Positions 31,982 to 40,772 of a stretch of DNA of 64,000 nucleotides are shown piece by piece (the stretch's first letter is position 1; each line of letters opens with the position of its first letter). This DNA is from Streptomyces griseoviridis (GTDB lineage: Bacteria; Actinomycetota; Actinomycetes; Streptomycetales; Streptomycetaceae). The position numbers were made by a program, and so were the translations under genes. The notes beneath the pieces are model-generated. The model searched no databases, was not told where the DNA came from, and saw nothing but the letters and a program-made list of their open reading frames with translations. Location: contig NZ_CP029078.1 in NCBI RefSeq assembly GCF_005222485.1, forward strand, positions 1,888,001 to 1,952,000. The letters run 5' to 3'.

Positions 31982-32602
31982 TCAGGTGAGCGCGCCGGTC
32001 AGGGCGAGCGAGTGCAGGAACCGCGTCAGGGTCAGCAGGACGTCCCGGCTCGATGCCCGGCGGCGCGCGTCGCACTCCACGATCGGGATCTCCTCGGCCA
32101 GGTCGAGCGCCCTGCGCAGATCCTCGACGGGGTAACGGGGCGCGTCGGGGAAGGAGTTGACGGCGACGACGAACGGCACCCCGCGTTCCTCCAGGCGCCC
32201 CATGACGTCGAAGCTGACTTCGAGACGCCGGGTGTCGATCAGCACGACCGCGCCGAGGGCGCCCTCGAACAGGCCGTTCCACAGGAACCAGAAGCGCTCC
32301 TGGCCCGGGGTGCCGAAGAGGTAGAGGACGAGTTGCTCGGTGATGCTGATGCGGCCGAAGTCCATGGCCACGGTGGTGGCGGTCTTCGTCTCCGAGCCGT
32401 AGTCGTCGTCGATGCCGAGACCGGCCTGCGTCATGGTCTCCTCGGTGGTCAGCGGCCTGATCTCGCTGACCGCGCCGACCATGGTGGTCTTGCCCACGCC
32501 GAACCCGCCCACGATGACGATCTTCGCGGCGGCCTCCGCGGTGTGCGGCAGCCGGTCCGGGGTGCGCGGTCCGTGGAGGGTGTCAGAGCCGTTGAAGTCC
32601 AT
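31982..32602 (-). CDS. rarD: conservon GTP-binding protein
   Basis: A 206-residue Ras-like/DUF-type ATP/GTP-binding protein of conservons. The P-loop is VGGFGVGKTT (about residue 30), the switch-like segment is IRPLTTEETMTQAG, the DxxG equivalent is LFGTPGQERFWF, and the NKxD-like segment is VVAVNSFPD. With RarA, RarB and RarC it forms a membrane-associated complex proposed to act like a eukaryotic G-protein-coupled system. Its start overlaps the end of rarC by 20 bp. Confidence 0.95.
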   Translation of the reverse strand: MDFNGSDTLHGPRTPDRLPHTAEAAAKIVIVGGFGVGKTTMVGAVSEIRPLTTEETMTQAGLGIDDDYGSETKTATTVAMDFGRISITEQLVLYLFGTPGQERFWFLWNGLFEGALGAVVLIDTRRLEVSFDVMGRLEERGVPFVVAVNSFPDAPRYPVEDLRRALDLAEEIPIVECDARRRASSRDVLLTLTRFLHSLALTGALT

Positions 32603-32978
32603 GCATCACCGCTTCGAGGAGGGAACGGTCGGGGAGCGCCTGCCGGACGATCGGGGAGCGCGCCTGCACCAGTTCGGCCATGAGCAGCTCGGTCAGCAGG
32701 ACGGTCACCGAGCTGTACGGCAGGCTGAGGTACGCGGAGAGCTCCGCCACCGAGAGGGGAGCCGCGCAGAGCCGTATCACCGTGGACTCCTCCGGGGTGG
32801 CCGAGGGCGACGGCCTGCCGTTGGCCACGATCAGGGTGACCAGGTCGAGGTCGGCGCGGTCACCCGCAGGGCCCGCCACCACGTACAGCCGCTCCGGGAT
32901 CTTCCCCTCGCCCTCCGCGGCGGCCGAGGGCGGCGGCTTCGGCACCGGGTGTCGCCGCTGGCGTCGCGGAGGAGTCAT
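32583..32978 (-). CDS. rarC: conservon DUF742 protein
   Basis: A 131-residue DUF742 protein, third in the conservon. A Pro/basic N-terminus is followed by a winged-helix-like core: RPYVVAGP-type sequence (RLYVVAGPAGDRADLDLVTLI), LCAAPLSVAELSAYLSLPYSSVTVLLTELL and the terminal LLEAVMHGLQRL. It starts in a 4-bp ATGA overlap with rarB. Confidence 0.94.
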   Translation of the reverse strand: MTPPRRQRRHPVPKPPPSAAAEGEGKIPERLYVVAGPAGDRADLDLVTLIVANGRPSPSATPEESTVIRLCAAPLSVAELSAYLSLPYSSVTVLLTELLMAELVQARSPIVRQALPDRSLLEAVMHGLQRL

Positions 32979-33382
32979 ACGGTCTGCCCGTTGCGCCTGG
33001 GCGGGCTGGTCAGATGGGCCCCGATCCGGATGACGAGGTCACGCATGCGGTTGCTCATCAGACCGGGCTCGGCGACCATGTCGGACAGGACCGCGAGGTA
33101 GGCGTTGGCGCCCGCGGCCATCAGGTAGAAGTAGCCGCCGTTGATCTCGATGACGACCATCTTCATCCGGCCGTCGCTGCCCGGGATCTCCTGGGCGACG
33201 GCTCCCGCGAGGCTCTGCAGGCCCGCGCAGGCCGCGGCGACCCGGTCGGCGGCGTCGGGGTCGCCGCCGAAGCGGGCGATCCGCAGGCCGTCGGCGGAGA
33301 GCACCACGATCATCTCGATGCCCGGTACGCCATCGGCGAGATCCTTGAGCATCCAGTCGAAGTTGGCTCGCTGCTGGATCAC
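32975..33382 (-). CDS. rarB: conservon roadblock/LC7 protein
   Basis: A 135-residue roadblock/LC7 (MglB-like) protein with DWMLKDLADGVPGIEMIVVLSADGLRIA and EINGGYFYLMAAGANAYLAVL. Such proteins regulate small GTPases, here probably RarD. GTG 33382 overlaps the rarA stop (GTGA). The longer frame reading into rarA is an artefact. Confidence 0.95.
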   Translation of the reverse strand: MIQQRANFDWMLKDLADGVPGIEMIVVLSADGLRIARFGGDPDAADRVAAACAGLQSLAGAVAQEIPGSDGRMKMVVIEINGGYFYLMAAGANAYLAVLSDMVAEPGLMSNRMRDLVIRIGAHLTSPPRRNGQTV

Positions 33383-34974
33383 GTGCGGTCCCTCTCGTCG
33401 TCGGCCTCGGCACGGGCCGGCTCGGTCTTCGGCTGGGTGAGAACGGCGGGGTCCTGGTCGCCCTTGAGACCGCTCATGAACGAGTCGACCCAGAGGCCGG
33501 GTTGCGGCTCGTCGGCGCCGGGCGCGGCGGGCGGCGGCGATCCCCAGGCGGACCGGGAGTGCGCCTCCAGGACCTCCCGCTCGGCCTGGTCCATCGCGGC
33601 CTGCTCGGCGAGCCGCCTGCTGAGCGGCGTCTTGACCCGGCTGCGGCGCTGCGGCAGCCCGCCCGCCGTCCACTCGGTGACCTCCGGGACCTCGTCCACC
33701 ATCGAGACGCCGGCCGGGATCCGCGGGCTGGTCGGGCGCCGCTTCTTCGGGGGCCGCTTGGGGCCTTCGAGCGCGCCGAGTTCGGCCTTGGGCAGCGCGG
33801 TGACCCCCACCCCGTGGGCGACGCCGGGCGCGGGACCGTCGGTCATCATCGCGCGCGGCACGATCAGCACCGCCCGGACCCCGCCGTACGCGGAGGTGCG
33901 CAGCGAGATCTGCATGTCGTACGTCTTGCACAACCGGCCCACGACGGCGAGGCCCAGGCGCGGCGACTCACCGAGGTCCTGGAGGTCGCCGCCGGCCATG
34001 GCACGCTCCAGCATGCCTTCGGCGCGGGCGCGGGCCTCGTCGCTGAGGCTGACACCGGCGTCCTCGATCTCGATGGCGACGCCGGTCTGCACCTCGGTGG
34101 CGGTGACATGCACCTTGGTCTGCGGGGGCGAGTAGCGGGTGGCGTTGTCGAGGAGTTCGGCGCAGGCGTGGATGACGGGCTCGACGGAGACGCCGTCGAT
34201 GTTGACCTTGGCGATGACGTCGAGCGAGATGCGCCGGTACTCCAGGATGCGGGACATCGCACCGCGCAACACGCTGTACAGGGGGACGGGCTGCGGCCAC
34301 TGGCGTCCTGGGCGCCCGCCGCCGAGGACGGAGATGGAGTCGGCGAGACGGCCGATCAGGGCGGTGCCGTGGTCGAGGCGGAGCAGGTCGTCGAAGACCT
34401 CGGGGTTGCGCCCGTGGTCCTCCTCCATCTCCCGCAGCTCCTTGGCCTGTTGGTGGACGATCGCCTGGACGCGGCGGGCGATGTCGACGAAGGAGCGCTG
34501 CGAGGAGTCCCGCAGGGCCTCCTCCCGGTCGATGGTGACGAGGACGGTCCTCAGCAGCCGCAACTGCGCCTCGGGGAGGTCCCGGTAGGACGGGTCGATC
34601 TCACCGATGCGGCGGATCACCTCTGCGGGGGAATCTCCGCAGTGCAGCCGGTCGAGCGCGGCGGGCGTGATCTCGCGGGCGAAGCGGAGCATGTCCTCCT
34701 CGTGGGAGGCGATCCGCCGTTCCAGTCGCGCGGTGTGACGGTCGCTCTCGGCACGCCACGCGCGCTGGGCCCGGCCGCGGCGTACCGCCTCGGCGGCGGT
34801 GGCGATCACCAGAAGGGTGGCGACGGCGCCGCACCAGCCGACGGCCGCCCTGGCCGGTTCCGCCACCGCGGCGACGGCGCCTCCGGTCGCCGCGGCCATC
34901 AGTATGGCGGGCAGCAGCAGCACGCGCGCATAAGGGAGTTCGCGGTGCACGGGAGGGGTTTGAACACTCACCAT
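33379..34974 (-). CDS. rarA: conservon sensor kinase-like protein
   Basis: A 531-residue membrane protein with two N-terminal hydrophobic helices (VLLLPAILMAAATGGAVAAV; AVGWCGAVATLLVIATA). A coiled-coil/nitrate-sensor-like linker follows, then an HATPase_c domain with N box HACAELLDNATRYS and G boxes EIEDAGVSLS and RLGLAVVGRL. The usual HisKA phospho-acceptor His is not evident, as in other conservon kinases. A basic, disordered C-terminal tail follows. ATG 34974 is preceded by AGAAGG; the frame continues upstream to 35169 without support. RarA to RarE affect aerial mycelium and antibiotic onset in S. coelicolor. Confidence 0.93.
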   Translation of the reverse strand: MVSVQTPPVHRELPYARVLLLPAILMAAATGGAVAAVAEPARAAVGWCGAVATLLVIATAAEAVRRGRAQRAWRAESDRHTARLERRIASHEEDMLRFAREITPAALDRLHCGDSPAEVIRRIGEIDPSYRDLPEAQLRLLRTVLVTIDREEALRDSSQRSFVDIARRVQAIVHQQAKELREMEEDHGRNPEVFDDLLRLDHGTALIGRLADSISVLGGGRPGRQWPQPVPLYSVLRGAMSRILEYRRISLDVIAKVNIDGVSVEPVIHACAELLDNATRYSPPQTKVHVTATEVQTGVAIEIEDAGVSLSDEARARAEGMLERAMAGGDLQDLGESPRLGLAVVGRLCKTYDMQISLRTSAYGGVRAVLIVPRAMMTDGPAPGVAHGVGVTALPKAELGALEGPKRPPKKRRPTSPRIPAGVSMVDEVPEVTEWTAGGLPQRRSRVKTPLSRRLAEQAAMDQAEREVLEAHSRSAWGSPPPAAPGADEPQPGLWVDSFMSGLKGDQDPAVLTQPKTEPARAEADDERDRT

Positions 34975-35751
34975 GTGGGCCTTCTGGGACGAATCGGCTG
35001 GAAGTCGATGAGGGGTGGGGTGCTGAGGGGGCGATGGGCGGGGCGAGAGGGGCGGGGCAGGGACGGCGGAGGGCCGCCGGGGGTCGGACACCTCGGAGTC
35101 GAATCTCGGGGTGGAATGTCGGGTTTTCCGGATAGTCCGGAGACTTCGGGAACAAGCGCCCGATTCCACCTCAACTCGGTGCGCTGCGGGCGAGCTTAGT
35201 CCGACCGGATCATCGCCGTGTCATATTCAGCAAGTGCCTGAAACCGGGCGCGCGAGGGAGGTAACCTCGACCTATTTGCACGCTGTGACGTCACTCGCAC
35301 ACCGCGCGTCACAGAGTACGGGCGTGCGAAAACCACTCACCGTGACGAGTGAAGATTCTCAACAGCTCGGTTCCGGCGCCGAGCCGACACCGCCCAGACC
35401 CCGCGCACCGACCTCCACGCGTGCGCAGGCGAGGAGCCGGGCACAGCCCTCACGCCCGCAGGGCCACGACCGTCGTCACGCTCACGCACATCCCCGCGCG
35501 CTCACGCCCCTCCGCGGAGTCACGCACCTCCGCCGATGTCACGCACGCCCGCGCGGTCACCCGCGTCCGCCGACTCAAGGCGAACGGGGCAGACAGGGCG
35601 AATGGAACGGACGGCATGACCACGCCCGCTCCCCGTCCCGCCCGCCCCGCTCCCTCGTTGCTCACTCCCCCGCGCCCAGAGTTCCCCCATGCCCAGGCGC
35701 TCCCCCGCCCCCTCGACTCCCCCGGCCTCTCGGCTCAGCCGCCCGCCCGCC
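34975..35751. other. intergenic region upstream of rarA
   Basis: About 780 bp between rarA and the 3' end of helY. The part at 35200-35360 is the least GC-rich and probably holds the rarA promoter. It contains CTGTGACGTCAC with a partner GTCACAG about 20 bp away (35283-35315). From 35476 to 35562, TCACGC/TCACCC recurs at 18-20 bp spacing. Plus-strand frames through here are compositionally odd and have no recognisable domain. Confidence 0.5.
35283..35315. promoter_or_regulatory. inverted repeat around GTGACGTCAC upstream of rarA
   Basis: CTGTGACGTCAC contains a perfect 10-bp palindrome (GTGACGTCAC), and GTCACAG recurs about 20 bp on, giving TGTGAC...GTCACA arms. It could be a regulator site for the rar operon. 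The binder is unknown. Confidence 0.35.
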
Positions 35752-38559
35752 TCACTGCACGGACGAGTACGCGACCACCCCGCGCAGCACCTGGTCCACG
35801 GCCCTGCGCGCCGCCTTGCCGACCGTGGAGCCCTCCGTGGGAGCGGCCGCCGCGATCTGGCCCAGGACGTCGATCACCTGCTTGCACCAGCGCACGAAGT
35901 CCCCCGCGGGCATCTCCGCCTCCCGCAGCACCTCGTCGAGCCCCTTCCCCGAGGCCCACATGTACACGGCCCAGGCGAACCCGAGGTCCGGCTCACGCTG
36001 CCCGACCCCCTCGGTCTGGGAGATCCGGAAGTCCTCCTCAAGGGCGTCGAGCCGTCCCCAGATCCGCACCATCTCACCGAGCGCGGCCTTCGCGTTCCCG
36101 GCCGGCAGCTTCGGCGCCATCGCGTCGTCGCTGACCCGCGCCTCGTACACCAACGCCGAGACGCACGCGGCGAGTTCGGCGGGGCCGAGCCCCTCCCACA
36201 CGCCCGCCCGCAGGCATTCGCTGGCGAGCAGGTCGAGTTCGCCGTAGAGCCGGGCCAGCCGCTTGCCGTGCTCGGTGACCTCGTCGCCCCGCAGATAGTC
36301 CAGCTCGGTCAGGAGCGCCACGATCCGGTCGAAGGTCCGCGCGATGGTGTTGGTGCGGCCCTCGATGCGCCGCTCAAGCTGCGAGGTGTCCCGCAGCAGC
36401 CGGTGGTAGCGCTCGGCCCAACGGGCGTGGTCCTCACGGTCGTTGCAGCCGTGGCAGGGGTGGGCGCGGATCGCCGTGCGCAGCCGTGCGATCTCCCGGT
36501 CGTCGGCGGCCTGCGAGCGCTGCTTGCGGGCCCGCTCCGGCGGGATGTGCCCGGCCTTGGTGCGCAGCGCGGAGGCGAGATCGCGACGGGACTGCGGGGA
36601 ACGCGGGTTGAACGTCTTCGGGATGCGCATCCGGTCCAACGCCTCGACGGGCACCGGGAAGTCCATCGTCGCGAGCCGCTTGACCTGCCGTTCGGCGGTG
36701 AGCACCAGCGGACGCGGCCCGTCGTGCTGCTCGAACCCGCGGTGGCCGTTGGACCGCCCGGCGGGCAGCCCCGGGTCGAGGACCAGGGCCAGGCCCGCGT
36801 ACTTGCCCGTCGGGACATGGATGACGTCACCCGGCTTGAGCTTCTCCAGGGCGACGGCGGCCTCCGCGCGCCGCTGGTTGGCGCCCTGCCTGGCCAGCTC
36901 CGTCTCCCGGTCCTTCAGCTCCCTGCGCAGCCGCGCGTACTCCTCGAAGTCGCCGAGGTGGCAGGTCATGGAGTCCTTGTAGCCGTCCAGGCCCTCTTCG
37001 TTGCGCTGCACCTGCCGGGAGATCCCGACCACCGACCGGTCGGCCTGGAACTGCGCGAACGACGTCTCCAGCAGCTCACGCGAACGGTGCCGCCCGAACC
37101 CCTCGACCAGATTGACCGCCATGTTGTACGACGGCTTGAAGCTGGAACGCAGCGGATAGGTACGGGTACCGGCGAGACCCGCGAGGTGCTCGGGGCTGAG
37201 GCCCCGCTGCCACAGCACGACCGCGTGCCCCTCGACGTCGATACCGCGGCGCCCGGCCCGGCCGGTCAGCTGCGTGTACTCGCCGGGGGTGATGTCGGCG
37301 TGCTGCTCGCCGTTCCACTTGACGAGCTTCTCCAGCACCACCGAACGGGCGGGCATGTTGATGCCGAGGGCCAGCGTCTCGGTCGCGAACACGGCCTTGA
37401 CCAGACCGCGCAGGAAAAGCTCCTCGACGACCTCCTTGAACGTCGGCAGCATGCCCGCGTGGTGGGCGGCGATCCCGCGCTCCAGGCCCTCGAGCCACTC
37501 GTAGTAGCCCAGGACGTGCAGGTCCTCGTGCGGGATGGACGCGGTGCGCTCCTCGACGAGCGCCCGCACCCTCTCCCGCGCGTCGTCGTCGTTGAGCCGC
37601 AGGCCCGCGTACAGACACTGCTGGACGGCGGCCTCGCAGGCGGCGCGGCTGAAGATGAAGGTGATGGCGGGCAGCAACCCCTCGGCGTCGAGGCGCTCGA
37701 TGACCTCGGGGCGTCCCGGCGTCCACACCCGGGAACGCTGCCGGCGCTCCCGCTCCCGGTCGGCCTCACGCATCGCCTTGCCGCGCCTGCGGTCCTGGAA
37801 GGCGGTACGGCCCGCCTCCATCCGCGCCAGCCGGGTGAGGTCGGGGTTGACGGCCTTCTTCTGGCCCTCGCCCTCCTCGAACAGGTCGTACATCCGCCGC
37901 CCGGCGAGCACGTGCTGGAACAGCGGCACGGGCCGGTGCTCGGAGACGATCACCTCGGTGTCGCCGCGGACGGTGTCCAGCCAGTCGCCGAACTCCTCCG
38001 CGTTGGAGACCGTCGCCGACAGGGAGACCAGCGTCACCGACTCCGGCAGATGGATGATGACCTCCTCCCAGACGGCACCGCGGAAGCGGTCGGAGAGGTA
38101 GTGCACCTCGTCCATGACCACATGGCCGAGGCCCAGGAGCGTCTGCGACCCCGCGTACAGCATGTTCCGCAGCACCTCGGTGGTCATCACGACCACCGGG
38201 GCGTCGGAGTTGACGCTGTTGTCACCGGTCAGCAGACCCACCTTGTCGGCGCCGTAACGGCGACACAGGTCCGCGTACTTCTGGTTCGACAGCGCCTTGA
38301 TGGGCGTCGTGTAGAAGCACTTCTTGCCCTGGCCGAGAGCGAGGTGGACGGCGAACTCGCCCACGATCGTCTTGCCTGAGCCGGTGGGCGCCGCGACCAG
38401 CACACCCTTGCCCGCCTCCAGGGCCCGGCAGGCCTCGATCTGGAAGGGATCGAGGTCGAAGTCGTACATCTCGCGGAAGGCGGCGAGCGCGGTGGCCTGC
38501 TCGACAGCGCGCCTGCGGGACGCCGCGTAACGCTCGGCAGGTGAGAGATCCTCTGTCAT
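35752..38559 (-). CDS. helY: DEAD/DEAH-box superfamily 2 helicase
   Basis: A 935-residue Ski2-like helicase. Walker A is APTGSGKT (58-65), the DEVH box is at 150-153, motif Ia TTPIKALSNQKY and motif III SLSATVSNAEEFG are present, and motif VI is QLTGRAGRRGIDVEG. A DSHCT-type C-terminal domain (ECLRAGVWEGLGPAELAACVSALVYEARV) ends the protein. HelY-type proteins are thought to unwind RNA or DNA in repair or RNA turnover. In M. tuberculosis helY also lies next to tatC. ATG 38559 is chosen from the promoter; the frame continues to 38604. Confidence 0.94.
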   Translation of the reverse strand: MTEDLSPAERYAASRRRAVEQATALAAFREMYDFDLDPFQIEACRALEAGKGVLVAAPTGSGKTIVGEFAVHLALGQGKKCFYTTPIKALSNQKYADLCRRYGADKVGLLTGDNSVNSDAPVVVMTTEVLRNMLYAGSQTLLGLGHVVMDEVHYLSDRFRGAVWEEVIIHLPESVTLVSLSATVSNAEEFGDWLDTVRGDTEVIVSEHRPVPLFQHVLAGRRMYDLFEEGEGQKKAVNPDLTRLARMEAGRTAFQDRRRGKAMREADRERERRQRSRVWTPGRPEVIERLDAEGLLPAITFIFSRAACEAAVQQCLYAGLRLNDDDARERVRALVEERTASIPHEDLHVLGYYEWLEGLERGIAAHHAGMLPTFKEVVEELFLRGLVKAVFATETLALGINMPARSVVLEKLVKWNGEQHADITPGEYTQLTGRAGRRGIDVEGHAVVLWQRGLSPEHLAGLAGTRTYPLRSSFKPSYNMAVNLVEGFGRHRSRELLETSFAQFQADRSVVGISRQVQRNEEGLDGYKDSMTCHLGDFEEYARLRRELKDRETELARQGANQRRAEAAVALEKLKPGDVIHVPTGKYAGLALVLDPGLPAGRSNGHRGFEQHDGPRPLVLTAERQVKRLATMDFPVPVEALDRMRIPKTFNPRSPQSRRDLASALRTKAGHIPPERARKQRSQAADDREIARLRTAIRAHPCHGCNDREDHARWAERYHRLLRDTSQLERRIEGRTNTIARTFDRIVALLTELDYLRGDEVTEHGKRLARLYGELDLLASECLRAGVWEGLGPAELAACVSALVYEARVSDDAMAPKLPAGNAKAALGEMVRIWGRLDALEEDFRISQTEGVGQREPDLGFAWAVYMWASGKGLDEVLREAEMPAGDFVRWCKQVIDVLGQIAAAAPTEGSTVGKAARRAVDQVLRGVVAYSSVQ

Positions 38560-38569
38560 CGTGCTTTCG

Positions 38570-38592
38570 AGCGTACCGGGCCGCACTGACAA
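38570..38592 (-). promoter_or_regulatory. helY: PafBC-type DNA-damage promoter, helY
   Basis: On the minus strand, TTGTCAGTG (38592-38584), 8 bp, then TACGCT (38575-38570): a perfect fit to TTGTCRGTG-N8-TAnnnT. The predicted transcription start is 3 nt before the helY ATG. Confidence 0.8.
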
Positions 38593-38660
38593 CAGGACGA
38601 TCATTATCCGGATCCGGTGTCCGCGGACCCCGGATCCGCCCAGCTCACGGCCGCACGGCG

Positions 38661-38696
38661 ACGGCCCGCCGGTCGCGTGGGCGACGGGCGGGCCGT
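38661..38696 (-). terminator. hairpin after tatC
   Basis: Perfect 10-bp arms ACGGCCCGCC/GGCGGGCCGT with a 16-nt loop lie 36 bp beyond the tatC stop. A nested palindrome CGGATCCGG...CCGGATCCG (about 38609-38638) follows. Together they separate the tat genes from the helY promoter. Confidence 0.7.
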
Positions 38697-38731
38697 GACG
38701 GGTTTCAGCGGCGGGAGCGGGTCGGCGGACG

Positions 38732-39685
38732 TCAGGTCACGTCGTCGTAGCCGTTGACGCGCTCGGGTCCCGACGACTGCTCGGGCAGGGCACGGGCCGC
38801 GGGGATCCGCTCGATCTCGCCGATGTCCTCAGGGGTGAGATCCAGCTCGGACGCCTCGTCGTCACCTGGGCCCTCGGCCGCGCGGCGCCTCTTGCGGCGG
38901 TCGTTCATCAGGGAGAAGCAGGCGGCGCCGAAGTACAGCACGCAGATCGGTCCGGCCAGGATCAGCATGGACAGCGGGTCGGTGCTGGGCGTGGCGACGG
39001 CCGCGAAGACCGTGATGCCCATGATCATGCCGCGCCACCAGCCGATCATGCGCTTGCCGGTGAGGATGCCGGTGAGGTTCAGCATGATCAGGAGCAGCGG
39101 CAGTTCGAAGGAGAGCCCGAAGACGACCACCATGCGGGTGACGAACTGCAGCAGATCGTCCAGCGGCAGCAGGTTGTCGACACCGACCGGGGTGAAGTCC
39201 ATCAGCACCTTGGCGGACTTCGGCAGCACCTTGTACGCGAAGAAACCGCCCGCGAAGAAGAGGGGGGCGCCGGTGGCGACGAAGCCGTAGGCGTACTTCT
39301 TCTCGTGGCGGTGCAGACCGGGCGCGACGAACGCCCACAGCTGGTACAGCCAGACCGGCGAGGCGATCACGATGCCGGCCATCAGCGACACCTGGAGAGC
39401 CAGCGTGAAGGGGGCCAGCAGACCGTTGATGGTGATGCGCGCGCACTGCTGCTTGGATTCCTCCGACGTCATCAGCTCTTCGAACGACTTCGCGCATCCG
39501 ACCGAGTCGAGGATGGGCTTCGTCAGAATGTTGATGATGTCGTTGTAGAAGAAGGCGGCCACGATCGTGACGACGACGATGGCGAGCATCGCCTTCGCGA
39601 GCCGGTTGCGGAGCTCACGAAGGTGATCCGCGAGGGGCATCCGCCCCTCTGGGTCCTTCTCCTGTGTGCGGGCAGACTTGGGCAA
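38732..39685 (-). CDS. tatC: twin-arginine translocase subunit TatC
   Basis: A 317-residue polytopic membrane protein with six helices. The conserved N-terminal MPLADHLRELRNRLAKAMLAI, FTLALQVSLMAGIVIASPVWLYQLWAFVAPGLHRHEKKYA and SFELPLLLIMLNLTGIL segments identify TatC, the receptor for folded twin-Arg substrates. The start is taken as TTG 39685, 47 bp after tatA. The C-terminal tail is acidic and cytoplasmic. Confidence 0.97.
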   Translation of the reverse strand: MPKSARTQEKDPEGRMPLADHLRELRNRLAKAMLAIVVVTIVAAFFYNDIINILTKPILDSVGCAKSFEELMTSEESKQQCARITINGLLAPFTLALQVSLMAGIVIASPVWLYQLWAFVAPGLHRHEKKYAYGFVATGAPLFFAGGFFAYKVLPKSAKVLMDFTPVGVDNLLPLDDLLQFVTRMVVVFGLSFELPLLLIMLNLTGILTGKRMIGWWRGMIMGITVFAAVATPSTDPLSMLILAGPICVLYFGAACFSLMNDRRKRRRAAEGPGDDEASELDLTPEDIGEIERIPAARALPEQSSGPERVNGYDDVT

Positions 39686-39732
39686 CCCACGTCCTCATCT
39701 CGTGCGGCGGGCCGGGAGCGTCCGGCCCTGCG

Positions 39733-40014
39733 TCAGCGCTTGGTCGTGTCCGTGGTCTCGTTCACCGGGCGGGAGCTGGTGACATCGCCCGGAGCAGCCT
39801 GGATGGTGCGCTGCGCGTCGCCGGTGGTGGGCGGGTCGGCCGGAGTGGCGGCGTTGTTGCTGCCCTCGTCCTTCATCGCCTTGGCCTCGCTCTTGAGGAT
39901 GCGCGCGGACTTGCCGAGCGAGCGGGCCATGTCCGGAAGCTTCTTCGCGCCGAACAGCAGGACGATGACGACGAGGATGAGAATGATCTCGGGAGCGCCG
40001 AGCCTTCCGAACAT
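39733..40014 (-). CDS. tatA: twin-arginine translocase subunit TatA
   Basis: A 93-residue protein with one N-terminal helix and the family motif [35 protein letters not shown]. The hinge and amphipathic helix are followed by a Thr/Pro-rich tail. TatA oligomers form the transport path for folded proteins. AGAAGG lies about 9 nt before the ATG. It is co-transcribed with tatC. Confidence 0.97.
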   Translation of the reverse strand: MFGRLGAPEIILILVVIVLLFGAKKLPDMARSLGKSARILKSEAKAMKDEGSNNAATPADPPTTGDAQRTIQAAPGDVTSSRPVNETTDTTKR

Positions 40015-40274
40015 AATTCTTTACCTTCTCACCGAGGCGGCTGGGTGGGGTGCCGTCCGACCGGTCGGACATCTGTCCGATCGATCGCGTTGACAGCGAT
40101 CGTAACGCTCAGGGGTGAACGTGAGGCAATCCCCGTGCGTACTCCCGGTCCGCGGCCAGGGCCTCGTTCGCCGGACCGCGACCAGCAGCGTACCTGCCGG
40201 GGTGGCCGGGATGACAGGCCGAAGTGACGCAAAACGCCTGCGGCCCACGACTCACACGCCCCCCACAGCACCCC

Positions 40275-40469
40275 TCACCGCGTGCCCGCCGAGCGTGCGG
40301 CGCTCTCCGCGGCCCGCTCCAGCTCCTCCGCGGCCCGGTTGATACGCCGTGTCGCGTCCGTCACCTGCGCGCCCAGACGCCGTGCCGCCACGAAGACCTG
40401 GACGGCGCACACCCCGAGCACCACCAGACCAAGGAACCCCAGCACCACCGCGAGCATCGGCCAGAACAT
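40275..40469 (-). CDS. small single-pass membrane protein
   Basis: A 64-residue protein of unknown function. It has one membrane helix (MLAVVLGFLGLVVLGVCAVQVFVAA), then a heptad-like amphipathic helix (TRRINRAAEELERAAESAARSA). Small DUF948-like proteins look similar. The ATG has no ribosome-binding site; TAGGCT (40476-40481) lies 6 nt upstream and contains the stop codon of the preceding gene, so a leaderless transcript is possible. Confidence 0.72.
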   Translation of the reverse strand: MFWPMLAVVLGFLGLVVLGVCAVQVFVAARRLGAQVTDATRRINRAAEELERAAESAARSAGTR

Positions 40470-40478
40470 ACGGTGAGC

Positions 40479-40772
40479 CTAGACGGTCGGAGTCAGACGC
40501 AGCGTCCTGACCCCACCACCGGTCAGCAGCTCCACGATCCGCTCCCCGGCCGGCTTGCGGACCGCGGCACCGCACTCGGGACAGGTGAACGAGTAGAACG
40601 TGGTACGGCTGGTGGCACCTATCGCCAGGCGCAGCGCGGGCGCCGCCAGCTCGAAATGCCCCCGGCACTCCGGGCAGCCCGCCCGGAACACGACCGGCGC
40701 GACACTCCGCATCCCGGCGAACGCCGCCGCCACGGACATCCCCGGCGCCTCGGACGTCGTCGACTCGCTCAC
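40479..40772 (-). CDS. zinc-ribbon protein of unknown function
   Basis: A 97-residue protein with two CPEC knuckles (AGCPECRGHFELA and FTCPECGAAVRKP) that should bind one zinc ion. The core is otherwise a beta-rich ribbon ending GGVRTLRLTPTV. Its start overlaps the pafC stop by 4 bp (ATGA), so it is translated with pafBC. Function unknown; a nucleic-acid-binding or regulatory role is possible. Confidence 0.82.
   Translation of the reverse strand: MSESTTSEAPGMSVAAAFAGMRSVAPVVFRAGCPECRGHFELAAPALRLAIGATSRTTFYSFTCPECGAAVRKPAGERIVELLTGGGVRTLRLTPTV

Noticed and set aside
35111..36247. 378-residue plus-strand frame antisense to helY
   Set aside because: Its second half is the reverse complement of the well-supported helY gene, and the first half is a compositional frame through the rarA upstream region.
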